A stretch of 64,000 bases of DNA from Neobacillus massiliamazoniensis (GCF_001048695.1 NZ_CVRB01000001.1:558001-622000); one strand, 5' to 3'; shown: positions 53,115-62,313, counted from the first letter of the stretch. A program made the numbers and translations. The notes: generated by a model not told the origin, from the sequence alone.

Positions 53115-54797
53115 TTACATTACTTTATATAAATAGATTCGCCAATATGCATCCTTCGAATCAAAAACCTTTTGTAAATCCAGGTGCTCTTCCTTAGCAT
53201 TTAAGATTGGCACAGCAGAAAGGATATAATCACCGCCCATTTGCTTTAAGGCTTCGGTATTAATATCCAAGTGGTGAATAACCTTTGTTGTGTCTTTGGA
53301 AAAGAGGTAATGCTCGCCTAATTCACTAGAAAAAATATAGCAGCGTCCGCCCCAGTTATCAAAATAGCTTTTTAAGGTGCTATCTTTATCCAGTTCCGGT
53401 GCAATTATTTTTCGAAATTGATGCTTATAGGACAAAGGATAAAAATTGTTATAAGTGTCTAAGGTATACATCCCGTTGTATTGTGCAACCGCTGGATGGA
53501 TCCCAATGCTGACCACCCGATAGTCTTGAACAGGTTTTCCGATAAACTTTTTGATGTCATTAAATTCATTTACTGCATAAAACTGGCCGAATGAAGGTGA
53601 ATCCCGATACGCAATTTGTTCATTTGTTGGTATGAGGAAACCTATTTGTAAAACAACCAGTAGAATGGCTAGCATCCGCCATTTTTTATTTAAGCGCCAC
53701 AATATTTGCAATGAGACCGCAAATAAAACATAAATAATCATTGGCCTTAAATAATGATAGCGGGAAAAATTAAAGGTATTTAAAATGCTAAATTTTTGCT
53801 TCAACGGCACCCAGCCCTCATAAAACCAAAAGGCATACCAGACTGATAATAAGAAGTTAGCTAGATGGAGTCCCAAAAATAGTTTTTCTTGCTTCCAGGT
53901 TTTTTTAAGTATGACAACAATAAGAGCAATAATAGAAGTTGGCAAGATCACATACTGATATACAGTTTGATCCTGATAGTGTCCCTGAATATAATTTTTA
54001 AAAATTAACCGGATCGTTTCTGCTAAGTTATTCGTTGATTCCATAAACTCTGTTCGATTAGTTTTCTCGTGGCTGAAAATTAGCGATGCAAGTTCCCGAT
54101 ATTCAATCGCTAAATAAATTATGGTCATGTAAGCAATCGAAAAGAATAGACGCCATTGTGGCTTTTTCGTTTTGATCATAGCAATAAGCCAATAGACCCC
54201 CATTGCACTTAAAAAAAAGAAAAAGCCTAGCATAAATGTTGAATAAAAAGGCAAAAGAGTTAAAGTAATGAGACTAACCCAGGTTTGTTCACCCTTTTGA
54301 ATATTTAAAAAAGCCCATAAAGCGAGTGGCATTCCTAACGTACTTAACATCCCATTGGCCCAAAAAGGAGTCAAGGCAAAGGTTAAGGCAGCGCCAATCC
54401 GAATGATCCCTTGATTTTCTTCTTTTATCACATATTTTTTTAATAATAAATACATTCCCAAAAAGGCGATAAAGCGACAAATCGCTTGATTCAGTCCATA
54501 GGCGATTTCTGCCGGGAAAAACCGGAATAATTCAACAATCCCATAATATTGAGAGTAAAACGCATTTCGCGATAAATGGCCATTAATGATTTGGGGAATA
54601 TTCGCATTGATAGAACCAAAGAGCTGACCACTATCATTTAGCACCTTGTACCAAGCAACATTGGAATCTAAATTGTCTAAAATTCTCATATGTGCGTTTT
54701 GTCCAAGTATAAAGTAAGGTGCAACCCAAATAGCAATGATTATAAGTGCAATAACTATATATGTCTTTTCTCGTTTGAACAATGTCGCTTTAACCAT
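53115..54797 (-). CDS. DUF6044 family multi-pass membrane protein (YkoS-like)
   Basis: A 560-residue protein with about 10-11 membrane segments (IVIALIIIAIWVAPYFILG first) and a C-terminal soluble part of about 150 residues. The first outside loop has LDNLDSNVAWYKVL, similar in place to the acidic loop of GT-C glycosyltransferases. I recognise it as the DUF6044/YkoS type. B. subtilis ykoS lies beside the glycosyltransferase gene ykoT; here it is divergent from a GT39 gene across a 407-base gap. A role in cell-surface sugar transfer is inferred. Confidence 0.75.
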   Translation of the reverse strand: MVKATLFKREKTYIVIALIIIAIWVAPYFILGQNAHMRILDNLDSNVAWYKVLNDSGQLFGSINANIPQIINGHLSRNAFYSQYYGIVELFRFFPAEIAYGLNQAICRFIAFLGMYLLLKKYVIKEENQGIIRIGAALTFALTPFWANGMLSTLGMPLALWAFLNIQKGEQTWVSLITLTLLPFYSTFMLGFFFFLSAMGVYWLIAMIKTKKPQWRLFFSIAYMTIIYLAIEYRELASLIFSHEKTNRTEFMESTNNLAETIRLIFKNYIQGHYQDQTVYQYVILPTSIIALIVVILKKTWKQEKLFLGLHLANFLLSVWYAFWFYEGWVPLKQKFSILNTFNFSRYHYLRPMIIYVLFAVSLQILWRLNKKWRMLAILLVVLQIGFLIPTNEQIAYRDSPSFGQFYAVNEFNDIKKFIGKPVQDYRVVSIGIHPAVAQYNGMYTLDTYNNFYPLSYKHQFRKIIAPELDKDSTLKSYFDNWGGRCYIFSSELGEHYLFSKDTTKVIHHLDINTEALKQMGGDYILSAVPILNAKEEHLDLQKVFDSKDAYWRIYLYKVM

Positions 54798-55204
54798 AAT
54801 TTCCTCGATTCTTATTACAATTCTTAATCTTTTTCCAAAAAAAGTTGGACATAGGTGTTTTGTTGCTTTTTAATAGTATAAAAATTTTTATCATTTAACT
54901 CCGAGAATTATCCAACTCTATAAGAGTAAGCTTGGGAAGAGATACTTCACAGACTTTTTTATCGTATCAAAAAAGCCAACATAATACCACTCAAACCCCT
55001 TTTTCGACCTGATCCCCATAAAGGAGTTTTATCGTCATTTTTAATAAAAATTTTCTTCTTAATAATTATTTAATATTTTTATAACATTATTTTTATATAT
55101 AAAATCATTGAGACTTGTAAAATTTAATAGTATTTTCTTTTATAATAGAGGGATGCATTAATAAGGAAATAAAATCGTAACAACGTGGAAAAAAGGAGTC
55201 GCTT
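54798..55204. other. Divergent intergenic region with a repeat remnant
   Basis: 407 AT-rich bases. A decayed repeat (54897-54950) and a TATAAT at 55141-55146 before the GT39 gene are the only features seen. Confidence 0.5.
54897..54950. repeat. Decayed end of the AAAAGCGGAAG-family repeat
   Basis: Read on the minus strand, GTATCTCTTCCCAAGCTTAC and AGAGTTGGATAATTCTCGGA match the last part of copy B (GAGGTATCGCTTCCGAAGCT, GAGCTAGACAATTCTCGAAG). Confidence 0.65.
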
Positions 55205-56665
55205 ATGGATCGTTTACATCATAATAAATCTCATATCATTTATTTTTCTGTCATGCTAATTTTGTTAGCTATAGCTGCATTTAACCTCTTTTATCAATTA
55301 GGGAAATTTCCTATTTACAGTTGGGATGAGGCTAGGCACGGAGTAAGTGCGTATGAGATGGTTAGAAATCATAACTATATAGTAAATACGTATAGAGGTA
55401 ATCCGGATTATTGGAATTTAAAGCCTCCCCTTAGTTTTTGGACAATTATTGCAGGATATAAGATCGCAGGTTTCAATGCACTTGGATTGAGAATTTTTTC
55501 AGCCATTTTTGCATTTCTGACCATTATAATGGTCGCAGCATATGGATACAAAAAGCACGGAAAATTAGCATCCATTATTTCAACGGTTGTTCTGTTGACA
55601 TCTACACAATATATTACCAATCATAGTGCAAGAACAGGAGATGCAGATTCTCTTTTTATTTTTCTATTTACCATTGCAATATTATCACTACTTTTATGGG
55701 AGCAAAATAATATATTGCTATATGTTTCAGGACTGGCATTTGCATTCGCGTTTTTAACAAAAAGCTGGCATGCTGGCAATATTGCAATCATAATTGGGCT
55801 TTATCTCTTTTTAACTGGTAAATATAAACTTCTAACTCTTAGAAACTGGATTTCATTAGGAATATGTATGATTCTACCCATTCTTATCTGGGGATTCATT
55901 CGCTACCAGTATGATGGTGTAACATTTTTTAAAGGGATGATCATGTATGACTTATTGCATAGGTCATCTACTCCTATTGAGGGGCATATAGGTGGAGTTT
56001 TTTATTATGTTTCAATCATATCCAGGTATTTCATCAATTGGATTTATGTCATTTGCATATTAGGCTTATTATTTCTTTTCAATCGAAATTTTCCATTTAA
56101 AAAGATCATTGCTTCTGAGAAAAGGAATGAGTTAATTGGTTTATGTTTGTGGGTTTTGATACCATTTATCCTTTTTACTTTTGCAAAAACAAAAGTAAGA
56201 TGGTATATATTGCCGATATATCCCGCTTTAGCAATCATTACGGGAGCCCTAGCTAGTAAATTAATCTTAAAAGGAAAGTGGATTACAAAAGTTATTTTGG
56301 TCGGAGCCATTCTTTCTGTATCTATTTTTTACGAGATAGAAATTTGCACCTATTTAAACAATCCGCCAACCAACAATAAGCTAAGTTTAATTGAAATGAT
56401 AACGAATAAGAAAAGTACAGAAGGTGACAGCTTATATATTTACCAGCCATCAAAAAAGGTAAGCTGGGCACAAAGTGATGTATTGACCGCAGAGCTATCT
56501 GATAATTTACATGTCAACAATGGGGATTTTGAGCAATTCTTACAGAAAGATAAGGACTTGCTTTTAGTACCGAAAAAATTGTTTAGTCAGCAATTAATTA
56601 GTTCAAACCATTTAAAGGTCATTGATTCCGATCAATGGGGCTATATGGTAGAAAAAAGTAGTTAA
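55205..56665 (+). CDS. Glycosyltransferase family 39 (ArnT/PMT-like) membrane protein
   Basis: A 486-residue GT-C enzyme with about 11 membrane segments. The first outside loop holds the acidic catalytic motif YSWDEARHGVSAYEM, and NLKPPLSFW follows, both marks of ArnT/PMT-type transferases that use lipid-linked sugars. The C-terminal part (about 390-486) is a small soluble domain. AAAAAGGAG precedes the ATG. It is divergent from the DUF6044 gene; a joint role in modifying wall polymers or surface proteins is a guess. Confidence 0.82.
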   Translation: MDRLHHNKSHIIYFSVMLILLAIAAFNLFYQLGKFPIYSWDEARHGVSAYEMVRNHNYIVNTYRGNPDYWNLKPPLSFWTIIAGYKIAGFNALGLRIFSAIFAFLTIIMVAAYGYKKHGKLASIISTVVLLTSTQYITNHSARTGDADSLFIFLFTIAILSLLLWEQNNILLYVSGLAFAFAFLTKSWHAGNIAIIIGLYLFLTGKYKLLTLRNWISLGICMILPILIWGFIRYQYDGVTFFKGMIMYDLLHRSSTPIEGHIGGVFYYVSIISRYFINWIYVICILGLLFLFNRNFPFKKIIASEKRNELIGLCLWVLIPFILFTFAKTKVRWYILPIYPALAIITGALASKLILKGKWITKVILVGAILSVSIFYEIEICTYLNNPPTNNKLSLIEMITNKKSTEGDSLYIYQPSKKVSWAQSDVLTAELSDNLHVNNGDFEQFLQKDKDLLLVPKKLFSQQLISSNHLKVIDSDQWGYMVEKSS

Positions 56666-56690
56666 ATTGGAAGGCGAATAACGGATAATG

Positions 56691-56722
56691 AGGTTGTCCC
56701 AACACTTTGTTTGGGACATCCT
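56691..56722 (+). terminator. Terminator of the GT39 gene (GGATGTCC type)
   Basis: GGTTGTCCCAA pairs with TTTGGGACATCC around a short loop, with a TTTTTTA further on after copy of CATCCG. Confidence 0.65.
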
Positions 56723-56740
56723 TACATCCGTTTTTTATTA

Positions 56741-56954
56741 GGCTGTGTTAAACTTGCCTGTTGATTTACGCTCAAGAAGCGAGCATCCGCGGGCGTTCCG
56801 GGGAGCCTCCCCTGCCCCGTACTCCCGCAGGACGTTGAATTAGCATCCTTGAATCCACACCGCACGAAGGAAATGCGATAGCTTTTCGAGGATCTCGCGC
56901 CTTCCGCTCCAATCAACATAGTTTCAAAAATCAACAATGACCTTTAACACAGCC
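56741..56954. repeat. GC-rich dispersed element, copy 7 (core deletion)
   Basis: Bounded by GGCTGTGTTAAA and TTTAACACAGCC. The core is shortened: GGGGAGCC runs straight into TCCCCTGCCCCG, which removes the TCGGCGC...GGGGTC hairpin. It lies between two convergent genes. Confidence 0.9.
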
Positions 56955-56959
56955 TTTTA

Positions 56960-58090
56960 TTAAAATGCCTTTGCGTTTTTCTTTTCCCAATAGTATTCAC
57001 TTAAGATATCCGCGAACGCTTCCATCGCATTTTGTAGTTCTTCTAAGTTATTATCAACCCCGCCTACTTCTATTAAAATCGCTCTTGGTGAGAGATCTTG
57101 ATTATAAACCCCATTTCCCGTACTCTTATTTTTCGAAAAGATCCCGCGGCTTAAGCCGGGATATTTTTTTTCAGCTAAAGCATGAAGATCTTTTGCCAGC
57201 TGAAGATTCTGTTTAAAATTTGGATTTGCTTCACCAACAATAAAATCCAACCTAGCATAGCTTTTTTGATCAATTGTTGTTGTCGTTAATGTCTTTCTTT
57301 GCGAATCTCGATGAATATCAATCATGAATTTTAAATCTTGGTCAGTTGCCAAAGCCTCTTGAACAAGCCCCCTTGAATATTGATAGGCATTATTCGATGT
57401 CCATCCTTTTTCATGAAGCTTCTCGGCGGCATCAATTGTACTATGCTCTGAGCCAATCCCTTTAGCAGCTAGGTCCTTTACTAGCATATCACCAACACCA
57501 ACCACGTTTAAGGCATTATTTGAACTTACTGCATCGTCTGGAGTGGAAGCCTGTTGCAGCAGTGGAAGATAAGATTCCCAGCTATGCGTATGATATATAT
57601 AGACTATTTTCTTCCCATCAGTGGTCTGATTAGAAGGCGGTGTTTGATTTCCGTCGCTTGGAACGGCATCTTTCTGTTTTAATAATAATTCCATCGGAGG
57701 CGATGATTCTATTGGCACGGTGGTAATATCCGTCCCTTGTCCTGCCACTTGAATATTGGTATTAAATTCAGAGAAACCAGGGAGTTCTCTCTCAAAGAAC
57801 GTTTTCGCATCATTTATTTTTAGATTGGTCGCAATTTGAAAGCCGACTTTTGTTAGTGGAATATCTTTAACTTCCTTGTTATTCTGTGTAAAATACATAT
57901 TCTCTGTCCCGAAGAAATACAAGAATAATTTATTTAAATCCGAAGTTTCAAGGACTTGTCCCACAGTATCAGAAGTCATACTCACAGACAAAAAAGTGGT
58001 GATGCTCGAAATTAATATAAAAACCAAGATAACTGAAATCATTGCCCCATTGACTTGTACGATTAAACTAAATTGGTTATTTTTTTTCAT
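56960..58090 (-). CDS. spoIIP: Stage II sporulation protein P-like amidase/endopeptidase
   Basis: A 376-residue protein with one N-terminal membrane anchor (ISVILVFILISSITTFLSV) and an outside SpoIIP domain: IVYIYHTHSWESYLP (His), FMIDIHRDSQ (His) and RAILIEVGGVDNNLEE (Glu) are the zinc amidase residues. SpoIIP cuts septal peptidoglycan with SpoIID and SpoIIM during engulfment. The usual neighbour gpr is absent, so this may be a second SpoIIP paralog. The stop codon is 6 bases from element copy 7. GGAGGTAACGG precedes the ATG. Confidence 0.88.
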   Translation of the reverse strand: MKKNNQFSLIVQVNGAMISVILVFILISSITTFLSVSMTSDTVGQVLETSDLNKLFLYFFGTENMYFTQNNKEVKDIPLTKVGFQIATNLKINDAKTFFERELPGFSEFNTNIQVAGQGTDITTVPIESSPPMELLLKQKDAVPSDGNQTPPSNQTTDGKKIVYIYHTHSWESYLPLLQQASTPDDAVSSNNALNVVGVGDMLVKDLAAKGIGSEHSTIDAAEKLHEKGWTSNNAYQYSRGLVQEALATDQDLKFMIDIHRDSQRKTLTTTTIDQKSYARLDFIVGEANPNFKQNLQLAKDLHALAEKKYPGLSRGIFSKNKSTGNGVYNQDLSPRAILIEVGGVDNNLEELQNAMEAFADILSEYYWEKKNAKAF

Positions 58091-58172
58091 AGTCCGTTAC
58101 CTCCTTCTATCAAAAGTTATGCAATGCAATTGATAGATAGAAGTAACTTTTAATAAATGATGAAATAGAAGG

Positions 58173-58949
58173 TCAAGACCAAACCTCGTCCAATGTTTGT
58201 CTAAATATAAGGTCTAATTGTGGGGTAGCATCTTCTTTCTTTACTTCTATTGTTTTGAGATATTCCTGGAGTCGGTTTATTTCATTCTCTACGAACTCGT
58301 TAATAACTGGTATTCGGGATTCTCGGTTTAGCTCCTCACCGTTAATTTTTCTTTCTAAAAGCGTAAGGATTTCTTTTTTTAATAATCCATTTGGAAGAAT
58401 ATCATCTACCAATTCCTGAAATATGATTGGCGGAACCTTGTTATATTTTTCAATCCAGTTGCAGGCTAATATCGGCCTAAGCACATAAAAGTATTTCTTT
58501 ATTTTTACTTGCTCGGCCTGAAGATAGTTGCGGTAATTTCCCGTTGCCATATGCAAATAATGATAGAGAGCTGACTTTGGGATAAACACGTTATCTTGAA
58601 TAGCTTTCATTTTATCCACTAATGAAAATGCCTTGTAATATACGATCCCTGAATGGAGCCACTCCATTAAGGGCGGATTCGATTTCCGAAACAGCTTAAG
58701 TGCCTTTCTCACATCCCAGCCATTTATATCAAGAAGGTCACTGATAGGGAGCTCAATAACGTCCCTTTTCTCATCAATCGACAAATACCAATCCCTTCGG
58801 TGCAAATAAATAAATCGAACATCATAATCACTATCCTTCGAAGGCAACCCCCAAGCCCTGCTACCCGACTCCACCGCAAAACAAACCTTCACATCATATA
58901 CATCCTCAATCCTGCAAATCTCCTCCAAAATCCTCTCACGCAACAACAT
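58173..58949 (-). CDS. Nucleotidyltransferase superfamily protein, YcgL-like
   Basis: A 258-residue protein. The N-terminal Pol-beta-type nucleotidyltransferase motif is visible: ESGSRAWGLPSKDSDYDVRF gives the GS...D.D signature. The size and the following helical domain fit B. subtilis YcgL, whose role is not known. GAAGAGGTGA lies so close to the ATG that initiation at one of the two TTG codons that follow is possible. The 5' end lies 22 bases from a GGTGTCAGGCACC motif. Confidence 0.82.
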   Translation of the reverse strand: MLLRERILEEICRIEDVYDVKVCFAVESGSRAWGLPSKDSDYDVRFIYLHRRDWYLSIDEKRDVIELPISDLLDINGWDVRKALKLFRKSNPPLMEWLHSGIVYYKAFSLVDKMKAIQDNVFIPKSALYHYLHMATGNYRNYLQAEQVKIKKYFYVLRPILACNWIEKYNKVPPIIFQELVDDILPNGLLKKEILTLLERKINGEELNRESRIPVINEFVENEINRLQEYLKTIEVKKEDATPQLDLIFRQTLDEVWS

Positions 58950-58970
58950 TCACCTCTTCAAAAAAAATTG

Positions 58971-58983
58971 GGTGTCAGGCACC
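58971..58983. repeat. GGTGYCWGRCACC short palindrome
   Basis: GGTGTCAGGCACC just upstream of the YcgL-like gene. Other copies: 18155, 19050, 22484, 60489, 63416. Confidence 0.8.
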
Positions 58984-59121
58984 ACTAAAAGACAATTGTA
59001 CACCTGGCGCGGACACTAATTTTTGGTTAATTTTCATTATAAAGAAATTGAAGGAAATGTTAAAGGTAGTTTGACAAATGAATATGGGAATAAATGCAGT
59101 AAATCCAGTGGACAAAAGAAA

Positions 59122-59235
59122 GAGGATGCCCCTAAAGTGGCTGACCCCTCTTAATATATAGCTGCCTATTTTGCAATGTACTGCTATATATTGTAGGTTG
59201 AAGGATCTGACACTTTGTTTGAGACATCCTCTTTT
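59122..59235 (-). terminator. Long hairpin downstream of the IDEAL gene
   Basis: GAGGATG (59122-59128) pairs with CATCCTC (59225-59231), enclosing a second hairpin TATATAGC...GCTATATA-like. It shares GACACTTTGTTTGAGACATCC with the GGATGTCC terminators. The large loop makes terminator function uncertain. Confidence 0.4.
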
Positions 59236-59260
59236 GGAAAGGTAGGATGTTAGTATTAAT

Positions 59261-59455
59261 TTAAGAAATCTTTCTTAATTCTTCTGTTAGCTGAAGAAAT
59301 AATGACTTATTTCCTTCTTGAAGAGTGTGGTCGATTTCCTTTAGGATTTTCTCCCTTTTAAACTGGAGAAAGGCATGCTTTAATACCATCTCAGCAATTT
59401 CAGAATCTGTGTAATCATGTGGCTGTTGGGGTGAATTAAGTAATTTCTTTTCCAT
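59261..59455 (-). CDS. IDEAL domain small protein
   Basis: A 64-residue protein whose C-terminal part, KREKILKEIDHTLQEGNKSL followed by FLQLTEELRKIS, fits the IDEAL domain found in many small Bacillus proteins (for example near competence and regulatory factors). The N-terminus is short and polar. TAAGGAGTTG precedes the ATG. The role is unknown; a protein-interaction module is likely. Confidence 0.78.
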   Translation of the reverse strand: MEKKLLNSPQQPHDYTDSEIAEMVLKHAFLQFKREKILKEIDHTLQEGNKSLFLQLTEELRKIS

Positions 59456-59674
59456 CGGAAATCAACTCCTTATAGTTTTTTATTATTATACAGTTAATTT
59501 TTTAAAAATTCAAACATTTTATTTTGAAAATTATAATATTTTTTTACTTCTGTGCAGTCTATCATAACTCAAGCTGTTATTTTTATTATTTTGACTTTTT
59601 CACTGAGGGGTGTAGGTAGTATTTTTTGGGGAACATTAAATTCAACAATTTTGAACATGAGGAGGCAGTGGCAA

Positions 59675-60505
59675 ATGGAACAAGCCGCATCTATTGGACA
59701 TCAACCAATTAATGGAATCGATGTTTATTATGAATATTATCCAAACAAAGCATCTGAAAAAACGATTGTCCTAATACACGGTTTTCTTTCTTCTACTTTT
59801 ACATATCGCCATTTGATTCCATTGTTGAAAAAGGATTACCAAGTATTGTCTATCGACCTTCCACCTTTCGGAAAAAGTGGAAAGAGCCATCATTACACCT
59901 ATTCCTATAAGAATTTAGCTCAAACCGTGATCAAGCTGACTGAATATTTCAAGTTAAAAAAAATGACCTTCATTGGTCATTCGATGGGCGGGCAAATTGT
60001 TCTAAATATCCTCCATATGGTGCCGGAGCTTGCTGACGAGGCCATCTTGGTTTGTACCTCCTCCTATTTAAAACGATCAAAACTACCGCTTATTTTATTA
60101 AGTTACATTCCATATTTCCATCATATTGTGAAATATTGGTTTGCTAGGACTGGAGTAAAGAAAAATCTTCAAGAAACCCTCTATAATCACGACTTAATTA
60201 ATGAAGACATGATAAATGGATATTTACAGCCCTTCTTACAGAATGAAATTTTCGTAGCCCTGACTAGGATGATTCGCCACCGTGAGGATGACCTGCCTCC
60301 TAAAGTACTTAATCAAATCAAAACACCATGCCTATTACTATGGGGTGACCATGACAAATCAATACCACTCCATATCGGGGAAAAACTAAACAAAGACTTA
60401 ACCAATTCAAAGCTCATTGTATTAAAAGAAACCGGCCACGCAGTCCCTGAAGAACGCCCAACTGAAATTTACCAGTACATTCGAGAATGGTGTCAGGCAC
60501 CATAA
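59675..60505 (+). CDS. Alpha/beta hydrolase
   Basis: A 276-residue hydrolase from the ATG at 59675, which lies nine bases after GAGGAGG. Motifs: oxyanion VLIHGFLSS, nucleophile Ser in FIGHSMGGQIV, Asp in LLWGDHDKSIP, and His in ETGHAVPEE. The same frame is open back to a GTG at 59552 and would add a hydrophobic segment (ITQAVIFIILTFSLRGVG), so a membrane-anchored form cannot be excluded, but there is no ribosome site there. The last codons (WCQAP) are encoded by a GGTGTCAGGCACC motif. The substrate is unknown. Confidence 0.78.
   Translation: MEQAASIGHQPINGIDVYYEYYPNKASEKTIVLIHGFLSSTFTYRHLIPLLKKDYQVLSIDLPPFGKSGKSHHYTYSYKNLAQTVIKLTEYFKLKKMTFIGHSMGGQIVLNILHMVPELADEAILVCTSSYLKRSKLPLILLSYIPYFHHIVKYWFARTGVKKNLQETLYNHDLINEDMINGYLQPFLQNEIFVALTRMIRHREDDLPPKVLNQIKTPCLLLWGDHDKSIPLHIGEKLNKDLTNSKLIVLKETGHAVPEERPTEIYQYIREWCQAP
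60489..60501. repeat. GGTGYCWGRCACC short palindrome at a gene end
   Basis: GGTGTCAGGCACC forms codons for CQA and part of the last Pro of the alpha/beta hydrolase; the stop codon follows at once. Confidence 0.8.
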
Positions 60506-60517
60506 AAAGTGGCAATA

Positions 60518-61117
60518 CTATTTAAACCATCCTTTTTCTTTGGATTGGGTGATAGCTTCAATTCGGTTTTTGACGTTCAGCTTGTCTAATATAGTTGAGA
60601 TATAGTTTCGCACTGTTCCTGTTTTTAGCTTGAGTTCATCAGCTATCTCTTGGGTGTTTTTTCCATCCGCAACAAGTTCAAGTACTTCTATTTCCCTGTC
60701 AGTAAGAGGATTTTCTTCACCAAACACATCGTCCATAAGTTCTGGTGCATAAATTCGTCTGCCTGACATCACACTACGAATGGAACTGGCAAGCTCTTCA
60801 CTTGGACTATCTTTGAGCAAATAGCCCCTTACACCTGCTTTTAATGCCCGCTGAAAATAGCCAGTTCGAGCGAAGGTAGTTAAAATAATTACTTTACAGT
60901 CAAGTTCCTTAATCTCTTCAGCCGCTTCAAGTCCGCTTTTTCCCGGCATTTCAATATCCATGATACAGACATCTGGTTTGAATTTTTTTACAAGAGCAAT
61001 GGCTTCTTCTCCATTCGCAGCTTTGCCCACCACTTCCATATCATCTTCTAAATTTAAAAGCGACCCAAATGCACCCAAAAGCATTTGCTGATCTTCTGCA
61101 ATTACAATTTTTATCAT
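60518..61117 (-). CDS. desR: Response regulator DesR-like (NarL/LuxR type)
   Basis: A 199-residue regulator: receiver domain with phospho-Asp in VCIMDIEMPG (Asp54) and Lys in YLLKDSPSEE, then a LuxR HTH (LTDREIEVLELVADGKNTQE, GTVRNYISTILDKL). It lies 15 bases after the desK-like kinase and in the des operon order, so it should activate the desaturase gene when the membrane becomes rigid. AGGGGAG precedes the ATG. Confidence 0.9.
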   Translation of the reverse strand: MIKIVIAEDQQMLLGAFGSLLNLEDDMEVVGKAANGEEAIALVKKFKPDVCIMDIEMPGKSGLEAAEEIKELDCKVIILTTFARTGYFQRALKAGVRGYLLKDSPSEELASSIRSVMSGRRIYAPELMDDVFGEENPLTDREIEVLELVADGKNTQEIADELKLKTGTVRNYISTILDKLNVKNRIEAITQSKEKGWFK

Positions 61118-61132
61118 TCCACCGCTCCCCTT

Positions 61133-62251
61133 TTATCTCGGCTTCACATCATTTGGCACCCTAATCGTCAACGTCGTTCCTTCCTTTAAAGAAAGATCAA
61201 GGCTTCCGTTAATAAATTCAAGTCGCTCTTTCATTCCAATTAATCCATTTCCCTCAGTAGCAACTTCCCTTGAACCCTTAAAAATTCCGTCATCGTGAAT
61301 AGTCAATACGATTTCCTTCCATGTTTGTTCAATTGAGATAAAACAATTGGTGGCCCCACTATGTTTTACTACATTATTTACTGCTTCTTTCATACACATA
61401 CTTAAAATATTCTCTGTTAACAAGGAAACATTCTCAAGTGAAAATTCTTTTGCAACGGTAAAGTTAATTTGGGCAGCCTTTAAAATTTGTTTTACGCGTA
61501 AGAGTTCTTCATGCAAACGAACTCCACGCATAGAAGATACAATTTTTCTTACTTCACTTAATGCTGTTCTAGCAGTCTGCTGAACATCCTTTAATTCATT
61601 GCGAGCCTGCTCTTGATCTTTCGAAATTAATTTCCTTGCCAAATCCGTTTTCAAACCAATAAGTGAAAGCTTTTGTCCAAGGGTATCATGAAGGTCACGG
61701 GCAATCCGCTGCCGCTCTTCCAGCTTGACAAGCTCTGCAATGCGCTTATTGGCATCCTCAAGCTTCTCCTCAAGCTGCCCTCTCTCCTTCCGATTAAAGA
61801 TACTAAACGGAAGAAGGATGACACTAATCCAAATGACTATCACGAAAGGCAATTGCTTTAAAAATAACTCTTTCTGCATGACGAAACTGAAGTTAATTGA
61901 AATCGAAGTGCTAATTAAATGGATAAAATACAAGATAAGAAAAGGAATACGTTCTTTTATATTCCCAATAAAATAGGCAAGAAAAAAAGCAAAATATACG
62001 TAGCTAAAAAGGCTGGTCGCTGTAATGGAAAGGGCAATCAGAATCAACGTCCACAAATAGACCGGCCAACCTTTAGAAATAAAGGCAATTCGATACAGAA
62101 TAAAAAATATTAAGGTAACGAGAATCCCGGCAATTATTTCAATCGTTGAACGAGATTGGAAAATAAAATAAAACGGTAAGATACAAAGAACGGTCCAAAG
62201 ATATGGAGCAATCCCGTTATTTTTCTCGAATGTAAAATACCTTTTAATCAT
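61133..62251 (-). CDS. desK: Membrane-thermosensor histidine kinase DesK-like
   Basis: A 372-residue kinase. Four to five membrane segments are in the first 150 residues, then a coiled linker (GQLEEKLEDANKRIAELVKL), HisKA_3 with phospho-His in RIARDLHDTLGQKLSL, and a HATPase domain (KEAVNNVVKHSGA, DDGIFKGS, GNGLIGMKERL). DesK senses membrane thickness and acts on DesR. The ATG at 62251 follows AGAGGG; the in-frame ATG at 62275 has no ribosome site. It lies between des and desR. Confidence 0.9.
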   Translation of the reverse strand: MIKRYFTFEKNNGIAPYLWTVLCILPFYFIFQSRSTIEIIAGILVTLIFFILYRIAFISKGWPVYLWTLILIALSITATSLFSYVYFAFFLAYFIGNIKERIPFLILYFIHLISTSISINFSFVMQKELFLKQLPFVIVIWISVILLPFSIFNRKERGQLEEKLEDANKRIAELVKLEERQRIARDLHDTLGQKLSLIGLKTDLARKLISKDQEQARNELKDVQQTARTALSEVRKIVSSMRGVRLHEELLRVKQILKAAQINFTVAKEFSLENVSLLTENILSMCMKEAVNNVVKHSGATNCFISIEQTWKEIVLTIHDDGIFKGSREVATEGNGLIGMKERLEFINGSLDLSLKEGTTLTIRVPNDVKPR

Positions 62252-62313
62252 AATGAACCCTCTTTTACCCTTCATTTCATACTTTTTATTTTACCATTTA
62301 TGGGTGCTACATA

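Noticed and set aside
22532..53136. Open frames of 60-96 codons inside the GC-rich elements (for example at 3254, 18879, 22532, 52846, 56722)
   Set aside because: They follow the repeat sequence, lack consistent frames between copies and have no ribosome sites; they are composition artefacts.
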